The notes beneath the pieces are model-generated. The model searched no databases, was not told the DNA's origin, and saw nothing but the letters and a program-made list of their open reading frames with translations. From Gramella sp. MT6 (GTDB taxonomy: Bacteria > Bacteroidota > Bacteroidia > Flavobacteriales > Flavobacteriaceae), in contig NZ_CP048410.1 in the NCBI RefSeq assembly GCF_019357415.1, positions 3,188,501 through 3,252,500 on the forward strand: DNA of 64,000 nt, in the 5' to 3' direction. Positions 24,422 through 33,156 of this stretch are shown here, one piece after another (positions within the stretch are counted from its first letter, which is position 1; each line of letters starts with the position of its first letter). Both the position numbers and the translations under genes were made by a program.

Positions 24422-25261
24422 ATGAAAAAATATTTTTTGATCCTGGGTATAGGATTATTGACACTGTATCAAGTAAAAGCCCAGGGACATGGCCCTATTT
24501 ATGGTTTGCAGACGCCCACCCTGGCGAAAGGCGGTATAAACATGAACGCTGCCGGAATGAGCATAGCGACCGAAGACGAAGCCTCTTATATGCTTCGGTA
24601 TACATTTTTCTATGGCATTACGGAAGATTTACAGGTTACTTTTACCACTCCTACTGTGATTGAGCGTCTGGAAAATGCTCCACGAACGCGTGGAAATAGT
24701 ATGATGCCTTCCAATGGAGATATCGAGGCTGCTTTGTGGTATCGTTTTTTTTCAAATGCTTTTGGGGTAGGAAAGAGGTTTGAATCCACAGCAATTTTAG
24801 GGGTATCTGCCCCTACTGAGGATGTTCGCGGACAGGTAAATGTAGGGAACTCTATTCATGGCGCCATTTCTACGGGATATGCCTCACGTACGTGGTACGC
24901 CTGGTTAGGTGGCGGTTACCAATATTATTTTGAAAAGGACAACCAGCAATTAGGCGATTTACCCTATGCAAGCATGGTGATAGGTTATCGTCCCAATATC
25001 TTTATGGGGGATTACCCTAAACCTGACTGGCGGATATTTGTAGAATCATTGGCCGAATTTCCCGGAGATAATAAAGTTAACGGACAATTTTTTTCTACGG
25101 ATGAACGAAGTAAAAAAGTATTGGTTGGTCCTTCTATTTTAGGACTTGCCGGGCCCTGGGGAATTTCCTTCGGGGCATTGTTCCCGGTGGTTCAGGATCT
25201 AATACCGAATACGCCCCGTGAAAAGTACCGGGTATCATTGAACATAAGTTATTGGCTATAA
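24422..25261 (+). CDS. Outer-membrane beta-barrel protein of metal operon
   Basis: The 279-residue product has a signal peptide (1-21, ending VKAQ) and alternating amphipathic strands rich in aromatic residues, ending in a C-terminal aromatic/Leu pair (SLNISYWL). It resembles the transporter-type barrels of the MetA-pathway/phenol-degradation group often found beside metal-resistance genes, but no precise family is claimed. The initial segment GHGPIYGLQTPTLAKGG is common to such proteins. It is the middle gene of an operon with MerT-like and HMA proteins and may pass a metal or complex through the outer membrane. Confidence 0.65.
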   Translation: MKKYFLILGIGLLTLYQVKAQGHGPIYGLQTPTLAKGGINMNAAGMSIATEDEASYMLRYTFFYGITEDLQVTFTTPTVIERLENAPRTRGNSMMPSNGDIEAALWYRFFSNAFGVGKRFESTAILGVSAPTEDVRGQVNVGNSIHGAISTGYASRTWYAWLGGGYQYYFEKDNQQLGDLPYASMVIGYRPNIFMGDYPKPDWRIFVESLAEFPGDNKVNGQFFSTDERSKKVLVGPSILGLAGPWGISFGALFPVVQDLIPNTPREKYRVSLNISYWL

Positions 25262-25302
25262 CGGATATTAAAGGAGAATTTTAAACATAAAAAAAGAGTA
25301 AA

Positions 25303-25776
25303 ATGAAAAGAATAGCATTAATTATGGTAGTGGCAGTGTTTGGGACCATAAGTTCCGATGCCCAAATCACCAAAGTAGATCAGGAAGTTTTTGGAATGGA
25401 TTGTGCACCTTGTGCCTATGGCCTTGAACGCGGGCTTAAAAAAATGGATGGGCTGGAAAAGGTAAGGGTGAGTTTAAATGATGGTAAAGCTTATCTTGAA
25501 CTTTCGGAAAATAATAGTTTAAGTCTTAAACAAATCCAGGAGGAAGTCAAGAAAAATGGTTTTTCCGCCAAAAAAGCTGAAGTAGTCATAGAGGGAAAAT
25601 TAATTAAGAAGAATAATAATTTTCAACTCCATACTGAAACTGAAACTTACAGTCTTTCTGGCGATCTGGTATCAGAACTAAAACCTGGAAAGATGAAACT
25701 TAAAGGAATTGTTCAGGACGAGGAAGATGACGATTTACCCAGTCATTGGAAAATAAATATCATCTGGATTTTTTAG
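25303..25776 (+). CDS. Exported HMA-domain protein (MerP-like)
   Basis: A 157-residue protein with a signal peptide (1-20, ISSDAQ) and an HMA domain whose metal motif is GMDCAPC (Cys34, Cys37), followed by the usual second half up to about residue 95. A C-terminal extension (100-157) has an acidic EEDDDD-like patch and ends in hydrophobic residues. It should bind a soft metal in the periplasm and hand it to the MerT-like protein in the same operon. The start lies 41 bases after the barrel gene. No other catalytic motif is present. Confidence 0.8.
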   Translation: MKRIALIMVVAVFGTISSDAQITKVDQEVFGMDCAPCAYGLERGLKKMDGLEKVRVSLNDGKAYLELSENNSLSLKQIQEEVKKNGFSAKKAEVVIEGKLIKKNNNFQLHTETETYSLSGDLVSELKPGKMKLKGIVQDEEDDDLPSHWKINIIWIF

Positions 25777-25849
25777 CAATTTATAGCTAACCTATAGAAA
25801 TATAATTAATGGTAGACTCTTTTTACAGCCCCTACATTTTTTAGGTATA

Positions 25850-25869
25850 GAAGAAGAAGAAGAAGAAGA
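25850..25869. repeat. (GAA)n microsatellite in a non-coding gap
   Basis: Six GAA units plus GA occur in the 315-base gap between the HMA gene and the lipoprotein gene. No open frame of note uses the repeat. The rest of the gap (25777-26091) contains only a -7-like TATTTTTG at 26059-26066. Confidence 0.8.
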
Positions 25870-26091
25870 TTCCTTCAAGGCAACCATCACATGCACACAC
25901 GAAATTTTTCAAGCTCACTTTATATAGAGCTGTTTGATATATGATCATGAAAACTTTTAAATAAGGATTTTTTGAAATTACTTCCCTAGAATTTACATAA
26001 AGAACTGGATCTTAATATCGTCCATAAACCTTATTAAGAGGTAATTGCAAAGTTTATGTATTTTTGCAGGGAACCTTATAAATTCACTCCC

Positions 26092-26541
26092 ATGAAATCA
26101 ATGAAATTTGTAATTCCTATTCTATTTTTAACAACCCTTTTTATTGGTTGTTCAAATAATGATGACCAGGAAGATCTGGTAGTCGCTGAAGTTAGTGTCA
26201 ACAATTCTGTATTATTTGATGACACCAGTGATTTTGATGGTGACATTGATGGAGATTTTACCGGCAATGGAGGATCTACTACCAGAACCTTTACCTGGAA
26301 TAATTCTGAACCTACGGCAGATTATAATGCCGATATCACCGCTACTGCCAATGGTTCTTTTAGAATGGTTGTTAGGGACGCCAACAATAATTCTGTTCTT
26401 GACCGGTCTTTATCAGGTGCATCTGAGCCAGATTCATTTTCAGGTGTTACTCAAACTGGAACATCCGGCCTGTGGTCTGTAACTATCACCTTAACCAATT
26501 TTAAAGGAGATGGAAGCTTTTCTTTGAGTGAAGGAAATTAA
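26092..26541 (+). CDS. Small lipoprotein of unknown function
   Basis: Starting at ATG 26092 the product has 149 residues (a start at 26101 would drop three). The signal peptide ends with a lipobox LFIGC (Cys20). The mature part is rich in Asp, Asn, Ser and Thr, with beta-type repeats (FTWNNSE, GLWSVTITLTNFKGDGSFSL), reminiscent of a small immunoglobulin-like surface domain. A TATTTTTG box at 26059-26066 is a likely -7 element. No family is recognised. It has its own promoter and a hairpin beyond the stop, so it is a single-gene unit. Confidence 0.7.
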   Translation: MKSMKFVIPILFLTTLFIGCSNNDDQEDLVVAEVSVNNSVLFDDTSDFDGDIDGDFTGNGGSTTRTFTWNNSEPTADYNADITATANGSFRMVVRDANNNSVLDRSLSGASEPDSFSGVTQTGTSGLWSVTITLTNFKGDGSFSLSEGN

Positions 26542-26556
26542 TTTGCTTTTTTAAAA

Positions 26557-26582
26557 AGATCTCTTGAAACTTCAAGAGGTCT
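26557..26582. terminator. Convergent hairpin between lipoprotein gene and integrase remnant
   Basis: AGATCTCTTGAA (26557-26568) pairs with TTCAAGAGGTCT (26571-26582) with one G-T wobble and a two-base loop. A T-rich tract follows it only on the minus strand, so termination is better for the minus strand, though the hairpin follows the lipoprotein gene too. Confidence 0.65.
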
Positions 26583-26617
26583 ATTTGGTTATAATTGTGA
26601 GCAACCACATATTTCTT

Positions 26618-26951
26618 TTAATCATTCAACCTTTGCTTCAAATTATCAATATCTGAGGATATTTTGGAATCAATTACCTGGGCATAAATCTGGGTAGTGG
26701 AAATTTTATGAGGTCCTAGCAACTTGGAAACTGTTTCTAAAGGTACGCCATTGGCCAAGGTTACTGTAGCACCAAAAGTATCTCTAGCAGTATGAAAGCC
26801 TAAATTTTTTCTGATTTTTACTTCTTTAGCGATTTCCTTGAAATAAATAGGCAAGCCCGGTATAACAAGCAAAACAAATATATACCCATTCAATTGCAAG
26901 CTTGGCTTTTTCAGTTCGTAGTTTAATTCTTGAGGGTTCCCAATTTTAGAA
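26618..26951 (-). pseudogene. Tyrosine recombinase (integrase), deleted and frameshifted remnant
   Basis: The last ~70 residues match the catalytic end of Bacteroidota integrases: NLGFHTARDTFGATVTLANGVP, then LLGPHKISTTQIYAQ with the nucleophilic Tyr. Upstream, a different frame encodes LRTEKAKLAIEWVYICFACYTGLAY, the region just before the second catalytic segment. About 100 residues between these parts are missing and the frames do not join, so the enzyme is dead. The normal LGH motif has also become LGPH. This marks the former end of a mobile element. Confidence 0.8.
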
Positions 26952-27037
26952 CCTTGCTTAGTTTAATATGACCTTTAAATCAAAATTTATTCGAAAATAA
27001 AGAGTTTAAAAAAAATCAAACTAAACACTTTTCGACG

Positions 27038-28105
27038 TTATCTTACCCTTCTAAAATAATAAAATCTGAGACCAGAAATAAATAATATTAAGGGGACAAA
27101 CCCAGAGATAAAAACAAAAATTCTCCCCATCATGCCTGCCATTTCTCCAATATGGATCGGATAAAATTGTGCTGCTATTTTTTCACTAATGGGATCACTG
27201 TCAAAAGAGGTTACATAATTAACTTTACCATTTTGATCTACTTTTAATTCCTTGGTTTTTCTAAGACCCGGTTTTATAAATCGGTTTTTAATATATCTAA
27301 ATCGATACTCTTCATTTCCGTCTTGTGGAAAATAAATTGCCCGGAGTGCATATTGGTTGTCTGGAGTCTTCAATAAATGTAATATATTAAACTTGGTATC
27401 TACTAGGATCTCTTTTTTAGGTTCTATATTACCCATAAAACTATCCATTAACTTTAAACCGTCCTTATAGTAGCTGTGGTAAGTAAAATATCCACCAGAA
27501 AAAGCCATTACAACCAAAGGAAGGAAAAAAATTATTCCAAGTGACTTATGTACATCGTAGTTAAATATTTTTTTATTTCGTTTCCATTTAATTTTGACTC
27601 CCTTTTTAAAATTTGATTTATACTTTTTCCACCATAGAAATAAACCGGAGGTAAGAAGAAATAAGCAAAATATAATGGCACTACCACCCACAATGTATTT
27701 GCCAATCTTTGGAATTCCAAGAGTTCGATGGATCTTCAGTAAATCTTCAAAAAATTTTATGGAAGCTGATTTTTTTCCTAAAGGTACTCCCGTCTCCGGA
27801 TGATAATAAAGGGTTTGACTATTCTTATAAAGAATGGAAACCGTCTCCTGCTCTCGATAAGGTAGGAGTATCTTTGCTATAGTATCTTTCTGACTCCTAT
27901 AAAGTTCTGAGGTAGTTTTTAATAATGTCTTTTCCGAAAGAGTATTAGTGGATTCCGTTAGTAGTAAGCGTTGATTTAAGGCCGCCGTTATTTCCGGCTG
28001 CCATACATACATCGAACCAGTGAGTCCTGAAATCGAGGCCAAAACCCCACAAGTTAATCCTAAAAAAAGATGTATTTTCTTAACTATTTTTGAAAATGCT
28101 TTCAA
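27038..28105 (-). CDS. PepSY-domain transmembrane protein (355 aa)
   Basis: The protein has an N-terminal transmembrane helix (about 13-33), a PepSY-type periplasmic domain with the conserved HRTLG segment, two middle helices (about 135-160 and 190-210), a second periplasmic part with YPIHIGEM, and a last helix near the C-terminus. This layout is the PepSY_TM family, often paired with TonB-dependent siderophore receptors and thought to reduce or release iron in the periplasm. The receptor gene lies 71 bases upstream on the same strand, so they form an operon. Substrate is inferred only. Confidence 0.85.
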   Translation of the reverse strand: MKAFSKIVKKIHLFLGLTCGVLASISGLTGSMYVWQPEITAALNQRLLLTESTNTLSEKTLLKTTSELYRSQKDTIAKILLPYREQETVSILYKNSQTLYYHPETGVPLGKKSASIKFFEDLLKIHRTLGIPKIGKYIVGGSAIIFCLFLLTSGLFLWWKKYKSNFKKGVKIKWKRNKKIFNYDVHKSLGIIFFLPLVVMAFSGGYFTYHSYYKDGLKLMDSFMGNIEPKKEILVDTKFNILHLLKTPDNQYALRAIYFPQDGNEEYRFRYIKNRFIKPGLRKTKELKVDQNGKVNYVTSFDSDPISEKIAAQFYPIHIGEMAGMMGRIFVFISGFVPLILFISGLRFYYFRRVR

Positions 28106-28176
28106 GCAATAAATTTTAGTGTAAAATGGTAGTCGCTACTTCTGAATATCCATTCTTAATAACGACTACCACGATT

Positions 28177-30561
28177 TTAAAAATTATAAGTTACACCTAG
28201 ACGAGCATTCGCTCCCTCCCCAGCTGTAGTAAAAGACCTTAATGGCGCCGCCCATTGAGATCTTGCCGGTAAATAATACTCATTAAGAAGGTTATTGATA
28301 CCCAAGAAAACATCAATATTACTTTTAATTTGGTAGGTGGCCGTTAGATTTACCAGGGTATATCCATTTACAGGAAATTCCGTATGCCTAAAAGCATAAT
28401 TTCCTTCCCCATCCTGAAAAGGAGAAAACCTGTTTCGATCTCCTAAACTCATAACATTCAATGAAGTATTAAACTGTTCTGTTGGCTTCCAGGTAACATA
28501 GGCCGTTAATTTTGGAGCAGAAATGACATCACCACCAACATAACTTAAATTATTTTCATCATCGTTTGGGTTTTTAAGCCCTTCCACATACGAATAAGAA
28601 GTCCCAATAAGTAGTTTATTGCTTGGGAGAGCATAATCTATTGCTACCTCTCCACCGAATATTTTCTGAGGTTGTTCAGAAGGTATAAACGAGTTTAGTT
28701 CATCACTAAATACAACACCAGTACCTAAATTAGAGGTGCTGTAATATCCTACCGCCTCTAAACGAAGATTATTAAATTTTGAAATAAACCCGAATTCATA
28801 ATTATTGGTAACCGCGGGCTCCAGTTGAATGTTGTCTATACTTTCAGCTCTTGCAGATCTTAAAATAGAACCTAAATCAGCTATGGAGAAACCCTGGGAA
28901 TAGCTAATGTAGGGAATGAATTCCTGATGTTCAATATACCGGACTCCCATATTAAATGCCAGATTATCGAACGCTAGCTCTCCGCCCTGAACGGAGACCG
29001 AAGGATTAAAGTTACCATCTCCTTTAGGTGAATAGGGAAGTGTATTATAATTGGCAATATCCATTTTCAAATCATCGTATCGTAATCCAGCTTTAAGCGT
29101 CCATTTTTTATCTAGTTTTAAAGTGGTTTGTAAATACGGTGCTACACCCATAAGTTCAATATTTGGAACCCAGAGCCTTCCATCCAACAGCCCCTGATTA
29201 GTCTTATCTCGTAAAAGATCCAGTCCATAGATCAGAGATATATTCATATCGCCAGACGGGCTGAACTGAGTATTAAAATTAGGTCTTAAGCCATACTTTT
29301 CTGAATTGATCACGGATTGCCCTCCTCCTTCGAATTTATCGGAATAAAAGAAAATACTTTTGGCTTTGGAATAATATAGATCAGTTTCAAAATCTGTAGT
29401 ACCGGAGAAAATATTATTTAGATTATATTTTAACCTCCCATTTACCAATTCGGAACCAGTTGGCTTCTGTCCAGGAATTGATCCTTCGATACCATAACCG
29501 GGTTCCAACGAGTAGTCTCCTTCTTCATTAAACACCTGAATATTTGCAAGAACTGGAATAAAGGGAGAATCCTGAAGGGATTTATAAAGATTCCCGTTCA
29601 TAGTTATTTTTTGATTAGAAGAAAGGAGATATTCCAGTTTACCATACGTACTGTAAATATCGGTATTATCAAATCCATAGGTGGGTAGTAATGGTGTGCC
29701 CTCCGCATCGTATTTATTCCCGGTATGTTCTATACTTCCGCTTACATAGTAACTAAGCTTATTAAGTTGTCCGGAAAATGATTGGTATACTCCGTATCCC
29801 AGAGCATCTTCGGTACTTGAAAGTTGGGATGTTCCCCAAATATTAGTAGTGCCACTCAAATTTTCTGAAGTGGTAGGATTCTTAGTGATGTAATTGATAA
29901 AGCCGCCATTCCCGCCATTTCCAAATATTGAAGTAGCTCCTTTGATTACTTCGACTCTGCTTATATCGTTAGGATTAATACTTTTAATTCCCAATTGTCC
30001 GTTTCGTAGCGGTGTTGATTGAGGGATTCCATCAACCATAACGAGTAATGATCTACCCCTTAATGTTTGTCCCCAATTCGAAAATGTTCCTGTACTTACA
30101 GCAAGACCGGGCACTGTATATGCTAGAATCTCATTAATATTGGAGGATATTTTAGTGAATTCCCGAAGCTTTTCTGAGTTCACCACCGTAACAGAAGCTG
30201 GGATTTCTGAAAGATATTCCGGGTTCCGGCTCGCAGAAATTACCACTTCATCCAAACTGCCGTATGTTTCCTGCAGGTTTACATTATAGGTTGTTAAGGA
30301 ATCTGGTTTAACTTCTATCATTTGCTCTATAGTTTGGTACCCCAACATTTTGACCGCTACCCTCCAGTTTCCAGGGGGAATCTCTTGGAGTTTATATAAC
30401 CCGTCAAAATTTGTAGTAGTTCCTTTTTGTAATTCCTCGATATAAACGGAGGCACCTGCCATAGGTCCATTTGTTTCATTTTTAATTTCACCTTTTAATC
30501 CAGATTGGGAGAAAGCAGAGAGGCTAAAGGCCATTAAAGCCAGAAAAGTAAAGTATTTCAT
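28177..30561 (-). CDS. TonB-dependent receptor, probably siderophore/iron-complex type
   Basis: The 794-residue precursor has a signal peptide (1-18), a carboxypeptidase-regulatory-like beta domain (about 20-100), a plug domain with the ISASRNPEYLSEIPASVTVV TonB-box region and RGRSLLVMVDGIPQSTPLR, and a 22-strand-type barrel ending in ARLGVTYNF. Plug and barrel motifs (GNGGNGGFINYITKNP and NNYEFGFISKF) are typical of ferric-siderophore or heme-type receptors. Pairing with a PepSY protein supports iron-complex uptake. A good promoter lies upstream. No Fur box was identified with confidence. Confidence 0.85.
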   Translation of the reverse strand: MKYFTFLALMAFSLSAFSQSGLKGEIKNETNGPMAGASVYIEELQKGTTTNFDGLYKLQEIPPGNWRVAVKMLGYQTIEQMIEVKPDSLTTYNVNLQETYGSLDEVVISASRNPEYLSEIPASVTVVNSEKLREFTKISSNINEILAYTVPGLAVSTGTFSNWGQTLRGRSLLVMVDGIPQSTPLRNGQLGIKSINPNDISRVEVIKGATSIFGNGGNGGFINYITKNPTTSENLSGTTNIWGTSQLSSTEDALGYGVYQSFSGQLNKLSYYVSGSIEHTGNKYDAEGTPLLPTYGFDNTDIYSTYGKLEYLLSSNQKITMNGNLYKSLQDSPFIPVLANIQVFNEEGDYSLEPGYGIEGSIPGQKPTGSELVNGRLKYNLNNIFSGTTDFETDLYYSKAKSIFFYSDKFEGGGQSVINSEKYGLRPNFNTQFSPSGDMNISLIYGLDLLRDKTNQGLLDGRLWVPNIELMGVAPYLQTTLKLDKKWTLKAGLRYDDLKMDIANYNTLPYSPKGDGNFNPSVSVQGGELAFDNLAFNMGVRYIEHQEFIPYISYSQGFSIADLGSILRSARAESIDNIQLEPAVTNNYEFGFISKFNNLRLEAVGYYSTSNLGTGVVFSDELNSFIPSEQPQKIFGGEVAIDYALPSNKLLIGTSYSYVEGLKNPNDDENNLSYVGGDVISAPKLTAYVTWKPTEQFNTSLNVMSLGDRNRFSPFQDGEGNYAFRHTEFPVNGYTLVNLTATYQIKSNIDVFLGINNLLNEYYLPARSQWAAPLRSFTTAGEGANARLGVTYNF

Positions 30562-30592
30562 TATTCTTATTTAGATTTATTAAAAATAATTA

Positions 30593-30622
30593 CAAATATA
30601 GAAGCCCCTTTTAATTACACAA
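30593..30622 (-). promoter_or_regulatory. Promoter of the TonB-receptor operon
   Basis: On the minus strand TATATTTG (30593-30600) is the -7 box and TTG (30620-30622) the -33 box, with a 19-base spacer. It is about 32 bases before the receptor start codon. Confidence 0.7.
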
Positions 30623-30892
30623 AGAAAATTTGATTTTTTTAAATGGCGTGGAGTGGAGTGATCACAGCCCTCTTAAAGATCATTAATAGATTATTTTTTG
30701 ATTTAATCTGATGTTTAAAGCAGTTTTTTATTCAAAAAAAGATTGCTTTAAAAAATATGATGCTAAGAAACAACTAAAGTTAAAATGCTATCCCTTTGTC
30801 CGTTTTTAATCGTTTCATTATGAAATGCTAAAATCCTATTATTTACCAATACCTGTTATCTGCGATGGATTTGTGGGCGGATGTATTTTTAA
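30623..30892. other. Intergenic DNA with a 9-bp-arm hairpin
   Basis: This gap separates the receptor operon from sigZ. TTTAAAGCA (30714-30722) and TGCTTTAAA (30744-30752) can form a stem, extended by a T-run facing an A-run inside it. It lies downstream of sigZ (minus strand) and may act as its transcript end. No gene is recognised. Confidence 0.45.
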
Positions 30893-31417
30893 TTATGATT
30901 TACAAATAGAGCAATTGGATTCACCAATTAATTTGCCATCTTTATCAAACTCGTATTTACAACAATCATTGAATTTTTGTTTTAAAATATCTTTAGCTCT
31001 TCGTATTCTAGCCTTGACATTTGTATGACTTATTTCTAAGATTTCTGCTGCTTCCTTTTGTTTTAGTCCTTTGATATAAACCAGTTCAATTATTTTTTTA
31101 TAAATATCTGGTAATTCATATACGAATTTATCAAAACAGCATATAGTCTGATATTTTTCTGAAGCAGTTTCATTCTGTGAATTAACACTCGGTAAATAAA
31201 CAGATTCTTTATTGAAGTAGTTTGCTATCTCGTTTCGAGCAATTTGAAAAATCCAAGCTTTTACTTTTTCATCATTCTCAAGTTGATGTAATTTTTTATG
31301 GATTTTTAAAAATGTATTTTGAAAAATATCATTTGTAGCACTTTCATTTTTGACTTTTTTGAGAATAAAGAAGAATAGCTCTTCATTGAAATTGTTCCAA
31401 ACTTTTTGAGTCTCCAT
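30893..31417 (-). CDS. sigZ: SigZ-type RNA polymerase sigma factor
   Basis: A 174-residue ECF-type sigma factor. Region 2 lies at about 8-75 (IFQNTFLKIHKKL, WIFQIARNEIANYF) and region 4 at about 105-155 (YIKGLKQKEAAEILEISHTNVKARIRRAK). The family-specific tail has FNDCCKYEFDKDGKLIGESNCSIC, so five Cys are clustered at the C-terminus, a feature of SigZ. The tail may bind a metal or sense thiol state, in place of a separate anti-sigma factor; none is adjacent. Immediately upstream lies a gene for a 37-residue Cys-rich peptide. Confidence 0.85.
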   Translation of the reverse strand: METQKVWNNFNEELFFFILKKVKNESATNDIFQNTFLKIHKKLHQLENDEKVKAWIFQIARNEIANYFNKESVYLPSVNSQNETASEKYQTICCFDKFVYELPDIYKKIIELVYIKGLKQKEAAEILEISHTNVKARIRRAKDILKQKFNDCCKYEFDKDGKLIGESNCSICKS

Positions 31418-31429
31418 AGTTCAAAAATA

Positions 31430-31460
31430 AATAAAGGTTAGCTTTTAACCAACCTTTATT
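31430..31460 (-). terminator. Hairpin between the Cys-rich peptide gene and sigZ
   Basis: AATAAAGGTT (31430-31439) and AACCTTTATT (31451-31460) form a 10-base perfect stem with an 11-base loop. It sits between the stop of the Cys-rich peptide gene and the sigZ start, so it can end the abundant short transcript or set the ratio of the two products. Confidence 0.6.
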
Positions 31461-31464
31461 CAAT

Positions 31465-31578
31465 TCAGCAACAATCGCATTTACCACATTCACATTTTGT
31501 ACAAGGGCAATTTTTTTCTAAACAATTTATGCAATTACATTTAGTGCAATCACAATTAGTGCATTTACAATCATTCAT
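31465..31578 (-). CDS. Metallothionein-like 37-residue peptide with 14 cysteines
   Basis: The frame runs from ATG (31576-31578) to TGA (31465-31467). The peptide is MNDCKCTNCDCTKCNC, then INCLEKNC, PCTKC, ECGKCDCC: 14 Cys in 37 residues, in repeated CxC and CxxC spacing, with Lys, Asn and Thr between them and almost no hydrophobic residues. This is the composition of a metallothionein that wraps soft-metal ions in a thiolate cluster. It is too regular and Cys-dense to be a chance frame. It lies 48 bases upstream of sigZ, whose tail is also Cys-rich. No close family can be named from memory. Confidence 0.7.
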   Translation of the reverse strand: MNDCKCTNCDCTKCNCINCLEKNCPCTKCECGKCDCC

Positions 31579-31902
31579 GCTTATAAATTTTACAATTTAC
31601 TATGGAGACCTTTAAATTTCTAAAAAGATACATTTTAATTGATTTTTTTTTAGAATATGGACGCAGACTCATTTTGTCCATGATATATTTTACGCAAGTC
31701 ATGAAAGAAGGAAAAGAAATATAAAACTGAATAAGAAGCATTTTATTGATTAAGCTTTGCACCTGGAAACATTTTCTCAACTTGTCTAAAAACTGAGATA
31801 ATTTTAAGCCTTCTGATTCGAAATATTGTAATTAGCAATAAAATAAAACTAATCATGCTAACCCAAGCAGCCTACTCCATTTGTTAAAATTGCATATCAT
31901 TC
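31579..31902. other. Intergenic region, no recognised gene
   Basis: AT-rich DNA between the Cys-rich peptide gene and the porin gene. An open frame on the minus strand at 31571-31780 covers the upstream region of the peptide gene and has no protein-like composition, so it was not called. The promoter for the peptide should lie here; no convincing -33/-7 pair was found. Confidence 0.5.
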
Positions 31903-33156
31903 TTAAAAATAGGTACTAAAACCTAGGTACCAGGTGGCCGTTTTGGTGGCAGGATTATTTAAAATGTCTTTCTGCCACTGATAACGATAATTCAACCTTA
32001 AAACCGTTGCAGGAGACGGTCTAAAACTAATAGAAGGGGTAACCGCAATTAAATCATCCCCTATATTTGTATTAGTTTGAGTGAAGTTACCAATATTAAA
32101 ATCTACATAATCTGTCCTTGCGGAGACGTTTAAGGATGCATTTTCCCAACCGAACATTTTCTTTTGCAACACTGGTTGAACTACATCCAGAAAAAATCCT
32201 GCTTGTTTATCTCCAAACTGTTGCGTAAATGTTTTTGGCACATCCACCCACACATAAGCGCCTTCTCCAACAATATAAGTGCCGGTTGATTCAATAGTAG
32301 TGCTAAGATCAATAGCCAAGACATCCACCCTCCTATTCTTTTCATCTATCTGTAGTCCATCTTCCATTACACGATTGTATGTACCGCCCATATAAGAAAA
32401 ACCAACCTCACCTATATTTCTATTTCCTATAGCAAGTTTTGTAGTAATTAAAGGGTCACCGCTGAAATTTTCTTCAAAACGCTCTTCATTTTCTTTAACG
32501 GATGAAAGAGAGGTTCGATCTTTTGAATTATTAATTATACTATTGTCAAATCCATTTGAGAGGTATGCTTCATATCCGATAATCCAATCTCCAGTATTTG
32601 TTTTACCATACATTCCAAAACCTGCATTAGAAAAAGTGACGGGTAGTAATTTTACTGCCACATCAGGTCTTTCTACAAACTCCCATTTAGGACCATCGTG
32701 ATTTTGATTAAAAGCACCGATTGGATTCAAGATTATTCCACCTCGTAAATTGAGAAGAGGATCAAAGGAGATATCCATAGCAGCAAATTCTATGGCAATC
32801 TCTTTACCTCCCTCTTCAAACTCTACTTCCGTTAAAAATTTAATTCTTTTGTTAATTGAAGCAGACAGAAATAATGTTAAACGTCGTGCTTGAAAAGATA
32901 ATCCTTCTGTCAATCCATCTTCCACTGCATATATCGAATTGGCTTCAAGATATCCCCCAATAGATACCGGAGCTTTATTTATTGTTAGAGCTGGTCGATT
33001 GTATACCGCATCCATGTTAAGTTGAGTATCTGTTGTATCTGACTTCGTTCTTTTAAGTATATCATCCTCGTTTTGGGCTATTAAATTTCCACTGAGGGTG
33101 AACAATATTAAGGTAATGATCAAATAATTAGGAGAATAAAATATAGATGTTTTCAT
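31903..33156 (-). CDS. Porin-like outer-membrane beta-barrel protein
   Basis: The 417-residue precursor has a signal peptide (about 1-27, ending LIAQ) and a barrel with alternating strands (SIGGYLEANSIYAVEDG, RLTLFLSASINKRIKFLTEVEFE), ending in WYLGFSTYF with the expected terminal Phe. It resembles phosphate-selective-porin-like/OprO-like barrels of Bacteroidota, but the substrate is unknown. Its start overlaps the end of the Rieske gene by 29 bases, so it is the third gene of an operon with di-heme and Rieske proteins. Confidence 0.7.
   Translation of the reverse strand: MKTSIFYSPNYLIITLILFTLSGNLIAQNEDDILKRTKSDTTDTQLNMDAVYNRPALTINKAPVSIGGYLEANSIYAVEDGLTEGLSFQARRLTLFLSASINKRIKFLTEVEFEEGGKEIAIEFAAMDISFDPLLNLRGGIILNPIGAFNQNHDGPKWEFVERPDVAVKLLPVTFSNAGFGMYGKTNTGDWIIGYEAYLSNGFDNSIINNSKDRTSLSSVKENEERFEENFSGDPLITTKLAIGNRNIGEVGFSYMGGTYNRVMEDGLQIDEKNRRVDVLAIDLSTTIESTGTYIVGEGAYVWVDVPKTFTQQFGDKQAGFFLDVVQPVLQKKMFGWENASLNVSARTDYVDFNIGNFTQTNTNIGDDLIAVTPSISFRPSPATVLRLNYRYQWQKDILNNPATKTATWYLGFSTYF

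Noticed and set aside
30714..30752. Rho-independent terminator for sigZ.
   Set aside because: The stem is good, but on the minus strand no T-run follows the arm, so it is listed only as a hairpin in the intergenic region.
31571..31780. 69-residue minus-strand frame upstream of the Cys-rich peptide gene.
   Set aside because: No family-like segment and it overlaps the likely promoter region of the peptide gene.
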